A DNA stretch of 64,000 nt from Burkholderia sp. PAMC 26561 (GTDB lineage Bacteria; Pseudomonadota; Gammaproteobacteria; Burkholderiales; Burkholderiaceae). Below, piece after piece: positions 8,383 to 17,712 of the stretch. Numbering within the stretch: the first letter of the stretch is position 1; each line of letters opens with the position of its first letter. The notes below the pieces were generated by a model that made no database searches, was not told where the DNA came from, and saw only the letters and a list, made by a program, of their open reading frames with translations. The position numbers were made by a program, and so were the translations under genes. The stretch spans positions 186,001-250,000 of the forward strand of contig NZ_CP014315.1 of assembly GCF_001557535.2 (NCBI RefSeq). The letters run 5' to 3'.

Positions 8383-8414
8383 TTGACCCTCACATCAGTG
8401 TAAGGGTTCAAGGT
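8383..8414 (+). promoter_or_regulatory. MerR-type promoter/operator for the alpha/beta hydrolase genes
   Basis: A -35 element TTGACC (8383-8388) is separated by about 20 bp from a CAAGGT-like -10 element (8409-8414). The spacer carries a near-perfect dyad, ACCCT-x-ACA (from 8386) against TGT-x-AGGGT (to 8407). An over-long spacer with a centred dyad is the hallmark of MerR-activated promoters. It reads towards the hydrolase gene at 8447 and lies just upstream of the divergent merR-type gene, so autoregulation is also possible. Confidence 0.7.
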
Positions 8415-8446
8415 GCTCCCATGTCAACGATCATGGAGCAACCCGA

Positions 8447-9355
8447 ATGTCGCGCAACTTCTTTAGTCACACGCTTTCCGCCCTGCTGGCAGCAGTCGCC
8501 GCGCTTGCGATGTCATCCGCCGCTATCGCAGATACAAAAAACTATTCGGTCACCGCGCCGGACGGCGTCACCCTTGCCGTCCAGGAGTCCGGCGATCCGG
8601 CCGGGCCGCCTGTCGTGCTGATCCACGGCTTGCTGGGCAGCCGCCTGAACTGGAATGGACAAGTCGACAGCGCCGACCTCCAGCGGTATCGCATCATCAC
8701 GTACGATTTGCGCGGTCACGGCCTGTCCGGGAAGCCGACTGAAGCCGAGGCGTATTCCAACGGACGCCTTTGGGCGGACGACCTTGCAACAGTGATCAAA
8801 GCGTCGCATGCAAGCCGTCCCGTGCTCGTCGGATGGTCGCTGGGTGGCGCGGTCGTATCGAATTACCTGGCGGCATATGGCGACAGCCAGATTGCCGGAG
8901 CGGTTTATGTCGATGGTGTGATCGAGTTGAAAGCGGACCAGATCGTGTCTCATCCGGAGGTTTATCGCGACATGACTTCTCATGATTTGAAGACCCATCT
9001 GGATGGCGAGCGCACCTTCCTCAGCCTGTGTTTTCACACGCAGCCCGACAGGTCCACAACCGAGCGCCTGCTCGCCAACGCGGCGATGGCGTCGTGGACC
9101 ATGCAGAGCGCAGTCCAGTCCATGACGGTCGATGCGTCCGGCGGTTTGAGCAAAACCACGGTGCCCGTCCTGCTGCTGTATGGCGAACGCGACGCGCTGG
9201 TGAATACGAAAGGCGCGATTGCACGGGCAAAGGAACTCGATCCGCAGGTTCAAATCAAGTTGTACGCGAATTCGGGACATGCGCCTTTTATCGAAGAGCC
9301 GGATAGGTTCAACCGTGATCTGGCCGCTTTCGTCGATACCGTCGCGCGTCACTGA
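8447..9355 (+). CDS. Alpha/beta hydrolase, exported
   Basis: 302-aa alpha/beta-fold hydrolase with a cleavable signal peptide (about residues 1-28, ending near AIA-D), hence probably periplasmic. It shows the oxyanion HG (LIHGLLGS), LRGHGLSGKP, the nucleophile elbow GWSLGG (Ser about 131), the acid YGERDALV and the catalytic His in SGHAPFIEEP. The substrate is unknown (ester, lactone or similar). It is the first of two tandem hydrolases downstream of a MerR-type promoter. The second starts 26 bp after its stop, so they are probably one operon. Confidence 0.85.
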   Translation: MSRNFFSHTLSALLAAVAALAMSSAAIADTKNYSVTAPDGVTLAVQESGDPAGPPVVLIHGLLGSRLNWNGQVDSADLQRYRIITYDLRGHGLSGKPTEAEAYSNGRLWADDLATVIKASHASRPVLVGWSLGGAVVSNYLAAYGDSQIAGAVYVDGVIELKADQIVSHPEVYRDMTSHDLKTHLDGERTFLSLCFHTQPDRSTTERLLANAAMASWTMQSAVQSMTVDASGGLSKTTVPVLLLYGERDALVNTKGAIARAKELDPQVQIKLYANSGHAPFIEEPDRFNRDLAAFVDTVARH

Positions 9356-9381
9356 CTCGACACCGCAAACGTGAGGAACAT

Positions 9382-10284
9382 ATGGCATACGAACTTCCCC
9401 CTCACCATTCGCTTGAGTCTTTCCCGGGATTGTCCGGTCTGCAAGTCGACGCGGGAGGTGTGTCGTTCAGCGGCGTGACCGGCGGCTCGGGACCGGCAGT
9501 GCTTCTGCTGCACGGGTATCCGCAAACGCATCTGGCATGGCGGTACATTGCTCCGCAACTGGCGCGTTCATTCACTGTCGTTGCGCCGGATCTGCCCGGG
9601 TATGGCGACAGCAAGACGGGCGCCGATACTCCACGCTGGACCAAACGCCGGGTCGCCGAAGCACTTACCTCGATGATGAAACAGCTCGGCCACGCAGAGT
9701 TTGCCGTCGTCGGCCACGACAGAGGGGCGCGGGCCGGATACCGGCTGGCGCTGGATCATCGGGATCATGTGACTCACTATGCGTCGCTCGCCGTGGTTCC
9801 GACGCTCGATGCATGGGACGCCGCCGACATGCGCTTCGGGCTGGCCAATTTTCACTGGTTCCTGCTGGCGCAACCGTTCGATCTGCCGGAGCGGCTGCTG
9901 TCGGCTGATCCCGATGCGTTTATCGATGCTGCTCTAGCCAGGATGGCAGGCGGAATCGATCATATCGATACGGTTGCCCTCAGCGCCTACAGACGGGCCT
10001 TTCGAAACCCGTCGGTGCGACGTGCGATGTGCGAAGACTATCGCGCTGCAGCGCATGAGGATCTCGCGCACGACACCGCCGATCGTGCAGCCGGAACCAT
10101 GCTGTACTGTCCGGTCCTTGCCTTGTGGCCCGATTCGTTCGGCGGGGAACACTCACCGCTCGACATCTGGCGGCGCTGGGCAAGCAATGTCAGCGGCAAG
10201 GCACTTCGCGCGGGTCATCTTCTTCCGGAGGAGTGTCCGGGAGAAGTCACGGCGGAGCTTCTTGCGTTTCTCGGGGGTCGTTAG
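9382..10284 (+). CDS. Alpha/beta hydrolase with Asp nucleophile (haloacetate dehalogenase/epoxide hydrolase-like)
   Basis: 300-aa cytoplasmic alpha/beta hydrolase. The nucleophile elbow is GHDRGAR (Asp about 113) rather than a serine. Together with LLHGYPQTHLAWR, DLPGYGDS and a C-terminal GHLLPEE (catalytic His), this places it with fluoroacetate/haloacetate dehalogenases and epoxide hydrolases. These act through an alkyl-enzyme ester on the Asp. The exact reaction is not shown by sequence alone. It is cotranscribed with the exported Ser-type hydrolase upstream and converges on the molybdenum oxidoreductase operon. Confidence 0.85.
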   Translation: MAYELPPHHSLESFPGLSGLQVDAGGVSFSGVTGGSGPAVLLLHGYPQTHLAWRYIAPQLARSFTVVAPDLPGYGDSKTGADTPRWTKRRVAEALTSMMKQLGHAEFAVVGHDRGARAGYRLALDHRDHVTHYASLAVVPTLDAWDAADMRFGLANFHWFLLAQPFDLPERLLSADPDAFIDAALARMAGGIDHIDTVALSAYRRAFRNPSVRRAMCEDYRAAAHEDLAHDTADRAAGTMLYCPVLALWPDSFGGEHSPLDIWRRWASNVSGKALRAGHLLPEECPGEVTAELLAFLGGR

Positions 10285-10391
10285 GTTGGTGGCGCAAAGA
10301 CGCGCCGGGATCGATCTGATCGAGCAGATACCGGGCGCGTAAAGCAATGACGCGCCCGGAATCCGCCAGAAGTTCTAGCCCCGCTCGCCAC

Positions 10392-12707
10392 CTAACCCAT
10401 CACCTTGTCCAGCGTGATCGGAAGATCGCGAATGCGCTTGCCGGTTGCATTGAAGACCGCGTTCGCGACGGCCGCGCCCACCCCCGTTATGCCGATCTCG
10501 CCAACGCCGCGGGCGCCCATTGGCGTGTGAGGATCGGCTTCCTCGCTCCAGATGATGTCGATCTCCGGCACGTCGAGATGAACCGGCACGTGATAGTCGG
10601 CAAGCGATGGATTCATCACCCGGCCGGTTCTCTCGTCGAACTCGGTTTCCTCCATCAGGGCAAGTCCGAGGCCCATGATGATGCCGCCGCGAAACTGACT
10701 GGCGGCGGTCTTGGCGTTGATGATCCGTCCGCAATCGAACGAACCGAGGAAGCGGCTCACCCGGGTCTCGCCGGTAATTGCATTGACCCGTACCTCGCAG
10801 AAGAGCGCACTGTGGCTATGCATGGACCAGTGCTGCAGTTCAAACGGCATCGGCGCCTCTGCCTCGACACTGACTTCGTCGAGCTTCGCGCGAGCCAGTA
10901 TGGCACCGTAGCTCTCGAACCGGCTTTCATCTTCCAGCGCACAGAGACCGCCGTCGCGACCGCCCACCTCGTCGGGTAACAGGCCGGAGAGCGGCGAACT
11001 GTTGCCGGCGAACCGGAGCAGTTCCCTGACGAGCTTGTGATGCGCCGCAATCACCGCGGCCCCGATCGCTGCCGTCTGCTGCGAACCCCCTGCCAGCACC
11101 ACGCCCGGCAACCTGGAGTCGGCGTACTCAAAGTCGATATCGTCCATGGTCAACCCTAGGCGGTCGGCAGCCACCTGCGTCTGAGCGGTCGATGTACCCA
11201 TGCCCATCTCGTGCGCGGCGATGCTTACAGTAGCGCGCCCTGCCTGGGTCAACGTGATGCGTGCCGCGCCGCCGGGCATCCGGTAATACGGATACGTGCC
11301 CGTGGCGCAGCCCATGCCGACAAGCCAGTCGCCCTCGCGCCTTGCGCCCGGCTCCCGGCGCGCGTCCCAGCCGAATCGCTCGCGGCCGGTCTTCCAGGCC
11401 TCGACGATCCCCCGTTGAGAAAACGGAAGCCCCGTCGTCGGATCTTTTTCCGGCTCATTCCTGATCCGCAATTCGATGGGGTCCATGTTCATGGCGTGAG
11501 CGAGCTCATCGATGCCGGATTCAAGCCCGAAGGTGCCGACAGCCTCGCCAGGCGCCCGCATGAAGGTATTGGCCGTCATGTTCATTTTGACGGTCTCGAC
11601 GTCGAGCAGAAAGCTTCGGGAAGCATAGGCGCTCTTGGCCGGCAAGATGAAGGGCTCTGGCATATTGTTGTGCGGAGTCATCGCGACCGTGCCGGTGTGA
11701 ATCAGGGCGTCCAGGGTGCCATCGGCCTGAGCCCCGAGCGCCACGCGCTGTTCAGTGAGCGTACGGCCGCCGACAATGCGGAACACGCCCTCCCGGGACA
11801 CCATGATCCGCACGGGCCGCTGTGCCAGTTTCGCAGCGGCCGCTGCCAGCACCTGATGCTGCCACACCGTTTTCGATCCAAAGCCCCCCCCAACGTATGG
11901 CGAAGTGACGTGGACATTCTTCTCGTCCACACCGAACACCTGCGCGATGGTCCACGCTTCGTGCGCGACTGCCTGCACGGTGTCGTGGATGCGCAGCTCA
12001 TCGCCCTTCCACACGAGCGTCGCTGCATGCAGTTCTATAGGGTTGTGGTTGTGCCGAGGGGTCGTGTAGCGCACGTCGATCTTGTGCGGTGCTGCGGCCA
12101 GCATGGCCTCGGCATCCTTGATCTCGAGCTTGAGCGGCTCGCCCTGGAAAAGGCCGGGCTCCGAACCATTCGCCTTTGCCGCATCGAGAGACGTTACGCC
12201 ATCGCTTGCCGCTTCATAGGTCACGCGGATCAGGGACTGCGCGTGGTCCGCCTGCTCCTGGGTCTCGGCCAGCACCAGCGCGACCGGCTGGCCATTCCAG
12301 TGAACCTGGTCGTCCTGCATGATCGGCACGTCATCGCCGCCCGCGGCCTTTTGCTTGGTCATGAAGGCTGGCATGGGCTGGAGGCGAGGCGCGTTCCGGT
12401 AGGTCATCACCAGTACCACACCCGGTGAAGCTTCCGCGGCGGCGGTATCGATATCGACAATGCGCCCACGCGCGATGGACGAATACTTCAGCGCCGCGTA
12501 GGTCATTCCTTCAAGCGGAAACTCGGCAGCGAAGGTCGCGCGGCCGGACACCTTCAATGGGCCATCGATCCGGCTTATCGATGCACCGATCAGGCCGTGC
12601 TTGTGTCGAATCAGCGGATCTGGCTTGCCGCCGGGAATGAAGCTGTCAGGGGCGAGTGCGATGGCCTTTTTCATCACCGCTTGCATGGCATCTTTGAGAA
12701 TAGGCAT
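10392..12707 (-). CDS. paoC: Xanthine dehydrogenase family molybdopterin-binding subunit (PaoC-like)
   Basis: Large catalytic subunit (771 aa) of a molybdenum hydroxylase of the xanthine oxidase family, probably an aldehyde oxidoreductase with the PaoABC layout. It holds the Mo cofactor in the cytoplasm. Visible signs are the a/b hammerhead start (GRATFAAEFPLEG), VTSPYVGGGFGSK, HEMGMGTSTAQTQVAADRLG and the C-terminal MGARGVGEIGITGVG, whose Glu is the expected catalytic base. Its start overlaps the stop of the FAD subunit gene by one base, so the three subunits are translationally coupled. Substrate range cannot be read from the sequence. Confidence 0.88.
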   Translation of the reverse strand: MPILKDAMQAVMKKAIALAPDSFIPGGKPDPLIRHKHGLIGASISRIDGPLKVSGRATFAAEFPLEGMTYAALKYSSIARGRIVDIDTAAAEASPGVVLVMTYRNAPRLQPMPAFMTKQKAAGGDDVPIMQDDQVHWNGQPVALVLAETQEQADHAQSLIRVTYEAASDGVTSLDAAKANGSEPGLFQGEPLKLEIKDAEAMLAAAPHKIDVRYTTPRHNHNPIELHAATLVWKGDELRIHDTVQAVAHEAWTIAQVFGVDEKNVHVTSPYVGGGFGSKTVWQHQVLAAAAAKLAQRPVRIMVSREGVFRIVGGRTLTEQRVALGAQADGTLDALIHTGTVAMTPHNNMPEPFILPAKSAYASRSFLLDVETVKMNMTANTFMRAPGEAVGTFGLESGIDELAHAMNMDPIELRIRNEPEKDPTTGLPFSQRGIVEAWKTGRERFGWDARREPGARREGDWLVGMGCATGTYPYYRMPGGAARITLTQAGRATVSIAAHEMGMGTSTAQTQVAADRLGLTMDDIDFEYADSRLPGVVLAGGSQQTAAIGAAVIAAHHKLVRELLRFAGNSSPLSGLLPDEVGGRDGGLCALEDESRFESYGAILARAKLDEVSVEAEAPMPFELQHWSMHSHSALFCEVRVNAITGETRVSRFLGSFDCGRIINAKTAASQFRGGIIMGLGLALMEETEFDERTGRVMNPSLADYHVPVHLDVPEIDIIWSEEADPHTPMGARGVGEIGITGVGAAVANAVFNATGKRIRDLPITLDKVMG

Positions 12708-13693
12708 TAGCGGATCTCCTGAAGGGCTGTCAATTTGACCAGCGTGTCGGTGATCACGCGCTGAGCCAGTTCGATCTTGAAGGCGTTATCGCGAAGACCG
12801 CGAGCGGGAGCAAGCTCCGCCTGCGCCGCCGCGCGGAATGCCGCCTCTGTCGCGGGGGCGCCCTTGAGGGCCGCCTCGGCTGCATTCGCGCGCCACGGTT
12901 TGTGCGCAACGCCACCCAGCGCGATACGCACTTCCTTCACAACGCCATCCTGCACTTCCAGGACCGCAGCCACCGAGACGAGCGCAAAGGCATAAGACGC
13001 GCGATCACGCACCTTCCGGTAGCTGGAACGCCCCGGCAAAGCGGGCGGCAAGGTTACGGCGGTGATCAACTCGCCGGGCTCCAGCACCGTTTCGATCTGT
13101 GGCGTATCACCGGGCAGTACGTGGAAGTCGACCAGCGGAATGTCGCGTGCGCCGCCGGGACCTTCGACGGTTACTACCGCATCCAGTGCAGCCAGCGCCA
13201 CGGCCATGTCCGACGGATAGGTGGCGACGCAGGCATCGGAGGCGCCAAGGATGGCGTGCATGCGGTTGAAGCCCTCCATGGCGTCGCAGCCCGTTCCGGG
13301 CGAACGTTTATTGCAGTGCGCCGCGTCGTCATAGAAGTAACCGCAGCGAGTGCGCTGCAGGAGGTTGCCGCCGACTGTGGCCATGTTGCGGATCTGGGCC
13401 GAAGCACCTGCCAGAATGGCCTCGGACAACAGCGGATAACGCTCGCGCACGATCCGGTCAGCCGCCGCTGCCGTGTTCCTGACCCCGGCGCCGATCCGCA
13501 GGCCGCCGTTGCCGACAGCTTCTGTTGCACACGAGAGTCCGGTTATGTCGACGAGTACCGCCGGATGCTCGATAGTCTCGCGCATCAGGTCAACGAGATT
13601 GGTTCCTCCGCCCAGGTATTTGGCGCCCGATTGAGCGCCAAGCGCCAGCGCCGCTTGCGAGTCCGAAGCACGTTCATAGGTAAAGGGATTCAT
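12707..13693 (-). CDS. paoB: FAD-binding subunit of molybdenum aldehyde oxidoreductase (PaoB-like)
   Basis: 328-aa flavoprotein subunit that passes electrons from the 2Fe-2S subunit to the acceptor. The FAD-binding motif is GGGTNLVDLM, with IRNMATVGGNLLQRTRC later. A cysteine-rich insertion follows (RCGYFYDDAAHCNK...GTGC, then DAC). PaoB and related subunits use this insertion to bind an extra 4Fe-4S cluster. It is transcribed between the 2Fe-2S and Mo subunits with one-base overlaps on both sides, which supports a 1:1:1 complex. Confidence 0.88.
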   Translation of the reverse strand: MNPFTYERASDSQAALALGAQSGAKYLGGGTNLVDLMRETIEHPAVLVDITGLSCATEAVGNGGLRIGAGVRNTAAAADRIVRERYPLLSEAILAGASAQIRNMATVGGNLLQRTRCGYFYDDAAHCNKRSPGTGCDAMEGFNRMHAILGASDACVATYPSDMAVALAALDAVVTVEGPGGARDIPLVDFHVLPGDTPQIETVLEPGELITAVTLPPALPGRSSYRKVRDRASYAFALVSVAAVLEVQDGVVKEVRIALGGVAHKPWRANAAEAALKGAPATEAAFRAAAQAELAPARGLRDNAFKIELAQRVITDTLVKLTALQEIR

Positions 13694-14223
13694 CAGGCGG
13701 CCTCGCGCGTGCTGGGCTCGGCCTTGTCGGCACCGAACGTTTCCTGGATCGCATCGACGATACCGTTATAAGCGCCGCAGCGGCACAGGTTGCCGCTCAT
13801 TCGTTCGCGCAGCTCGGTGTCAGTGAGTTCAAAGCCCTCCGCAGCCACGTCGTCGCTGACATAGCTCGGCACGCCGCGCTTCAATTCCTCGACCATGCCG
13901 ACCGCCGAGCAGATCTGCCCGGGGGTACAGTAGCCGCACTGGAAACCATCGTGTTCGACGAAGGCGGCCTGCAGCGGGTGAAGCTTGCCCGGTTCGCCCA
14001 GTCCTTCAATCGTGGTGATTTCGCAATCTGAATACTGCACCGCCAACGCGAGGCAACTGTTGATACGTGTCCCGTTGACGAGCACGGTGCACGCGCCGCA
14101 CGCGCCCTGATTGCAACCCTTTTTTGCGCCGAACAGGTGACGCTGCTCACGCAGCAAATCGAGGAGCGATGTCCTCGGGTCGAACTCCAGCTCTAGCTCG
14201 TTGCCGTTGATGACGAAGTGCAT
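13693..14223 (-). CDS. paoA: 2Fe-2S subunit of molybdenum aldehyde oxidoreductase (PaoA-like, no Tat signal)
   Basis: 176-aa electron-transfer subunit with two 2Fe-2S clusters. The plant-ferredoxin-type set is CNQGACGACTVLVNG...C, and the C-terminal helical set is CGYCTPGQICSA...SGNLCRCGAY. The first residues (MHFVINGNELELEF) go straight into the ferredoxin fold with no twin-arginine leader. E. coli PaoA, by contrast, is exported with its partners, so this complex should be cytoplasmic. It is the first gene of the operon. No PaoD/XdhC-type maturation factor is adjacent. Confidence 0.87.
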   Translation of the reverse strand: MHFVINGNELELEFDPRTSLLDLLREQRHLFGAKKGCNQGACGACTVLVNGTRINSCLALAVQYSDCEITTIEGLGEPGKLHPLQAAFVEHDGFQCGYCTPGQICSAVGMVEELKRGVPSYVSDDVAAEGFELTDTELRERMSGNLCRCGAYNGIVDAIQETFGADKAEPSTREAA

Positions 14224-14590
14224 GCTTGTTCCCTCAAGTTAGGGATTACGTCGTGGGGTGATGTCTGCCGGCCGTAACGTCGAAGAACCGATGTCGGGCG
14301 GCTCGGGGCTTGGCGGGGCCGGGGGCGATCGCCGGGAGCCGACGGTGGAACCACACCGGCTGATCGATACTGCCACCCAAGCTTTCGAACGCAGCAATTC
14401 CCGGGCCTTGGCGTGCTGGATGGCGTTCGCAGCCAAGGCGCGTCAAAGGCGGCTCTAATCAAACCGATTCTTGGCGCAAGGATGCCGATTCGTCGTCCAG
14501 TATGCGACCTATACTAATTCCAAGAACGTAACCGGCTAAAACGCACAACTTTCCCGCGATTTTCGAACCCTCTGCCTGGAGCTTTGAATC
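14224..14590. other. 367-bp divergent intergenic region
   Basis: The spacer between the PaoABC-type operon (minus) and the MDR gene (plus) should hold both promoters. The only hint is TATACT at 14510-14515, a reasonable -10 for the MDR gene, without a good -35 at 17 bp. Short open frames on both strands look like GC-rich noise. Confidence 0.4.
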
Positions 14591-15547
14591 ATGGATCCGT
14601 TGACATCGGCATTGCCCGCAGCGTTCAAGGCTGTCCAGATCGATAGTTTCGGCGGTATCGGTTCAATGCAATACCGGAACGTCCCGCTCGAACGCCCTGC
14701 GGCAGGTCAGGTTCTGCTGCGTGTCGCGGCTGCCGGAGTCGGACCATGGGACGCGTGGATCCGCTCGGGCAACAGCGTCTTGCCCCAACCGCTTCCTCTG
14801 ACATTGGGTTCGGACATTGCCGGAACCGTCGTGACCACAGGAGAAGGGGTAAGCGGATTATCGGCAGGAGACGATGTCTTCGGCGTGACCAATCCAAGAT
14901 TCACGGGTGCATATGCCGAATACGCGCTTGCGGATGCGGGCATGATCGCGCGCAAACCTTCCACGCTGAGCTTCGAGGAAGCGGCGTCCGTGCCCGTCAT
15001 AGCAGTCACGGCGTGGCAGATGCTTTTCGAACAGGCACGACTGAAGAAAGGCGACCGGGTTCTCGTATTGGGGGGCGCCGGCAACGTCGGCGCGTTTGCC
15101 GTTCAACTGGCCCGCCGTGCAGGCGCCTTCGTTATAGCCAGTGCATCGCACCGGGATGCGGACCGTGTGATGTCGCTTGGCGCAGATCAGGTGTTTGATA
15201 CCCGCGAACAATCATTCGATGAATACCGGCATTCCGTCGATGTCGTGATTGACTTGATCGGCGGGGAGACGCTTGACCGTTCCTTTGAAACTGTCAAACC
15301 TGGGGGCAAGGTGGTATCGGCTGTCGCTGAACCCAATGCCGAGCGGGCAGCGGCGGCTGAAGTAAGCGCGAACTTCATGTTGGTCAGGGTCAACACTGCA
15401 ACGCTTATCGCGCTTTCCGAGTTGCTGGAAACGGGAGCGCTCAAAACACGTGTTGGTGAAGTTCTGCCGTTGCCGGAGGCTCGGGTAGCTCATGAGATGC
15501 TTGAGGGCCGCAAGCATGCGCCGGGGAAAATCGTGCTTGTTCCGTGA
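14591..15547 (+). CDS. NADP-dependent medium-chain oxidoreductase (zinc-free quinone-oxidoreductase type)
   Basis: 318-aa MDR-superfamily enzyme of the quinone oxidoreductase/zeta-crystallin subgroup. The N-terminal GroES-like fold includes GVGPWDAWIRSG and LTLGSDIAGTVV. The Rossmann nucleotide site is VLGGAGNVGAFAVQLARRAG. No structural or catalytic zinc cysteines are seen, consistent with NADPH-dependent reduction of quinones or enones. It ends with the family-typical EMLEGRKHAPGKIVLVP. It is monocistronic, with 143 bp to the cupin gene. Confidence 0.87.
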   Translation: MDPLTSALPAAFKAVQIDSFGGIGSMQYRNVPLERPAAGQVLLRVAAAGVGPWDAWIRSGNSVLPQPLPLTLGSDIAGTVVTTGEGVSGLSAGDDVFGVTNPRFTGAYAEYALADAGMIARKPSTLSFEEAASVPVIAVTAWQMLFEQARLKKGDRVLVLGGAGNVGAFAVQLARRAGAFVIASASHRDADRVMSLGADQVFDTREQSFDEYRHSVDVVIDLIGGETLDRSFETVKPGGKVVSAVAEPNAERAAAAEVSANFMLVRVNTATLIALSELLETGALKTRVGEVLPLPEARVAHEMLEGRKHAPGKIVLVP

Positions 15548-15690
15548 CACCGGCATTGAACCGCTGACGAAATACGCATCAATTCGTACTGTTTCACTAT
15601 TTAGGTTAACGAAGGATATCGCGCCGACTGAAAGTCGCCATTGGCTCGCATTGTTGCATCGCAACTTACCTAAAACCTGGAGGTCGCCAA

Positions 15691-16119
15691 ATGACGATCA
15701 ATACACTTGTATCGGCCGCGGCGTTGGCGGCGTCGATGGCAATCATCCCTGCCGCTGCGGTCGCGCAGAATGAGGACCTCGTGCGCGAAACCATCACGCC
15801 TGCGTTCGCGGATGCGCTTCCCAACGTGCCCGGCAAGACCATCTCCGCGATCGTCGTCGATTACCCGCCCGGCGCCAAGTCCATTCCACACCGTCATGGG
15901 CAGGCCTTTGTTGTAGGCTACGTACTCCAGGGCCAGATTCGCAGCCAGTTGGGCAATGGCGCGTCCCGTGTCTATAACGCCGGCGAGCATTGGACTGAAG
16001 CGCCCGGCGTTCATCACACCGTCAGCGAAAATGTGAGCGCTTCCGCGCCGGCAAAATTGCTGGCCATCTTCGTCGCCGATACAAAGGACAAGAATCTGGT
16101 CATCTGGGACAAGAAGTGA
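15691..16119 (+). CDS. Cupin domain-containing protein, exported
   Basis: 142-aa single cupin with a signal peptide (residues 1 to about 25, ending AVAQ). Cupin motif 1 is PHRHGQAFVVGYVLQGQI (metal-ligand His, His and Glu position partly changed) and motif 2 follows as EHWTEAPGVHHTVSEN. The predicted location is periplasmic. The ATG at 15691 follows CTGGAGGTCGCCAA, a good ribosome binding site. Similar exported cupins are common in Burkholderiaceae; the role is unknown. Confidence 0.82.
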   Translation: MTINTLVSAAALAASMAIIPAAAVAQNEDLVRETITPAFADALPNVPGKTISAIVVDYPPGAKSIPHRHGQAFVVGYVLQGQIRSQLGNGASRVYNAGEHWTEAPGVHHTVSENVSASAPAKLLAIFVADTKDKNLVIWDKK

Positions 16120-16453
16120 ATCTTCGTTCCGTGGTGTGCCTTGCCCGCCTCGGCTCCTGCAAAAGGGCAGTTTTATTCAATACACGAAGAGAGCTTGGCG
16201 CCACGGATGTTTCCCCCGGTCTTGGATAAGTCACGCAATGTTTGACAACGAACGCCGCCCATGCAGACACGGCGCCGGACGATTCTATCGTGGGTCATCA
16301 ATGCCCCTCTCGAATCAATCGAGCGTTCGACTTCGGCATACTACTTCTCTGAAGCAGCGCATCGGCGGTCTGAAGCGCTTTATGAAGCCCTTTATGAAGC
16401 GCCTGATAAACCCCAATCCGATGCGATCAAAACCTTTGAGCCAGGGAGAAAAG
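16120..16453. other. 334-bp region without recognised gene
   Basis: The GFA frame is open upstream through this stretch to 16136, but the translated extension has no family sequence. At 16378-16400 there are two adjacent copies of CTTTATGAAGC (12-bp period) inside an AT-richer patch. No promoter pair was identified. Confidence 0.35.
16378..16400 (+). repeat. Two tandem copies of an 11-bp motif
   Basis: CTTTATGAAGC occurs at 16378-16388 and 16390-16400 (12-bp period) upstream of the GFA gene. A GAAGCG follows similar sequence just before. Possible slippage product; no regulatory role can be claimed. Confidence 0.5.
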
Positions 16454-16855
16454 ATGAAAGTCCAAGGTAGTTGCCATTGCGGTGCAATCGCTTACGAGGC
16501 CATCATCGATCCACAAAAGGCCGGCGTTTGCCATTGCACCGATTGCCAGACGCTCTCCGGCGCGCCCTTTCGGGCGAGCGTTCCCGCTGCGGCCGAAGAC
16601 TTCCGGATCTTGCGCGGCCAGCCGAAGATCTACATCAAGACGGCCGAATCCGGTTCACGACGCGCCCAGGCCTTTTGCGCCGATTGCGGCACACCGATCT
16701 ATGCCTCGGCCGCCGATAACCCCACCCAGTTCAATCTCCGCCTCGGCGCGATCGCGCAGCGCGCCCGCATCCCCGGGCTAAAGCAAGGTTGGTGCAGCTC
16801 GGCGCTTGCGTGGGCGCGGAACATTGAAGATCTGCCCGAATCGTCGCAACGCTAA
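16454..16855 (+). CDS. GFA family protein
   Basis: 133-aa zinc protein of the glutathione-dependent formaldehyde-activating enzyme fold. The ligand motifs are CHCGA near the N terminus, CHCTDCQTLSGAPF in the middle and FCADCGTPIYA. All expected cysteines are present. GFA-family proteins are often annotated as formaldehyde-activating, but the activity of most members is untested. The ATG at 16454 follows CAGGGAGAAAAG and begins the family sequence directly; the longer open frame upstream is disregarded. Confidence 0.85.
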   Translation: MKVQGSCHCGAIAYEAIIDPQKAGVCHCTDCQTLSGAPFRASVPAAAEDFRILRGQPKIYIKTAESGSRRAQAFCADCGTPIYASAADNPTQFNLRLGAIAQRARIPGLKQGWCSSALAWARNIEDLPESSQR

Positions 16856-17143
16856 AATCCGGGCGATTGGCGCCTGGAAACACACCAGAAAGCTGCGGTA
16901 CTGGGCGACGGCTTGGTCGCCCAAATTACGCTCATCGAACGGCCGATGCCCGCCTCAGGGCAAAATACGGGTTTCGCGGCCATAACGCGCCCCGGCAATC
17001 TGCCGGTGGCGCGCAGCTTGCAATCGCATTACCGAACCGGAAAACGCCGCCGGGCTCCGGGCCTTTGTCCCTGCCGGCGCAAAAGGACAGCCGCGGACAG
17101 CCAGTCCCGGCGCGTTCGTCGAAGAGCACATCAGGAGTCGTTT

Positions 17144-17712
17144 ATGAGTGATTTGAATGCGTCGTTCCTCAGCAGGTTTTCTCTCGCCGTGGGAACGTTC
17201 TTCGCCATTTTGGGCGACCGCGAAGTCGCAGCCGGCGTGCGCCGCGTGCGCAACGGCGAAACCGTAGCGCCGGCGCCCACCGCAGCGCCAACGCCGGCAC
17301 CAGCGCCCGCCCACGTCGTCCGGACCATAAAAGAAGCCACCCCTGACGCCGCCCTCCAGCTTCTCGGCCTGCTGCAACGCGATGCGCGTTTTATCGATTT
17401 CATCGAGGAAGACGTGGCCGCCTATTCCGATGCCGAGATCGGCGCGGCCGCGCGCCTCGTGCACGACGGCTGCCGCACGACCCTGCGCGAACATTTCAGC
17501 ATTCGCCCGGTGCGCACGGAGGCCGAAGGCAGCCGCGTGACGCTGCAGGACGGCTTCGATGCCACCGCCGTGCGTCTCACCGGCAACGTGGTCGGACAAG
17601 CGCCGTTCAGCGGCAACCTGAGCCATCGCGGCTGGAAAGTCGATCAGGTGCGCCTGCCGAAGCTGACGGAAAGCCACGATGCATCGGTGATCGCACCAGC
17701 CGAGGTGGAGTT

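Noticed and set aside
11211..12428. 405-codon plus-strand frame opposite the Mo-binding subunit
   Set aside because: No domain or start signal, while the minus-strand protein is clearly a molybdenum hydroxylase subunit.
16136..16453. 106-codon N-terminal extension of the GFA protein
   Set aside because: The extension has no family sequence and a good ribosome binding site precedes the ATG at 16454.
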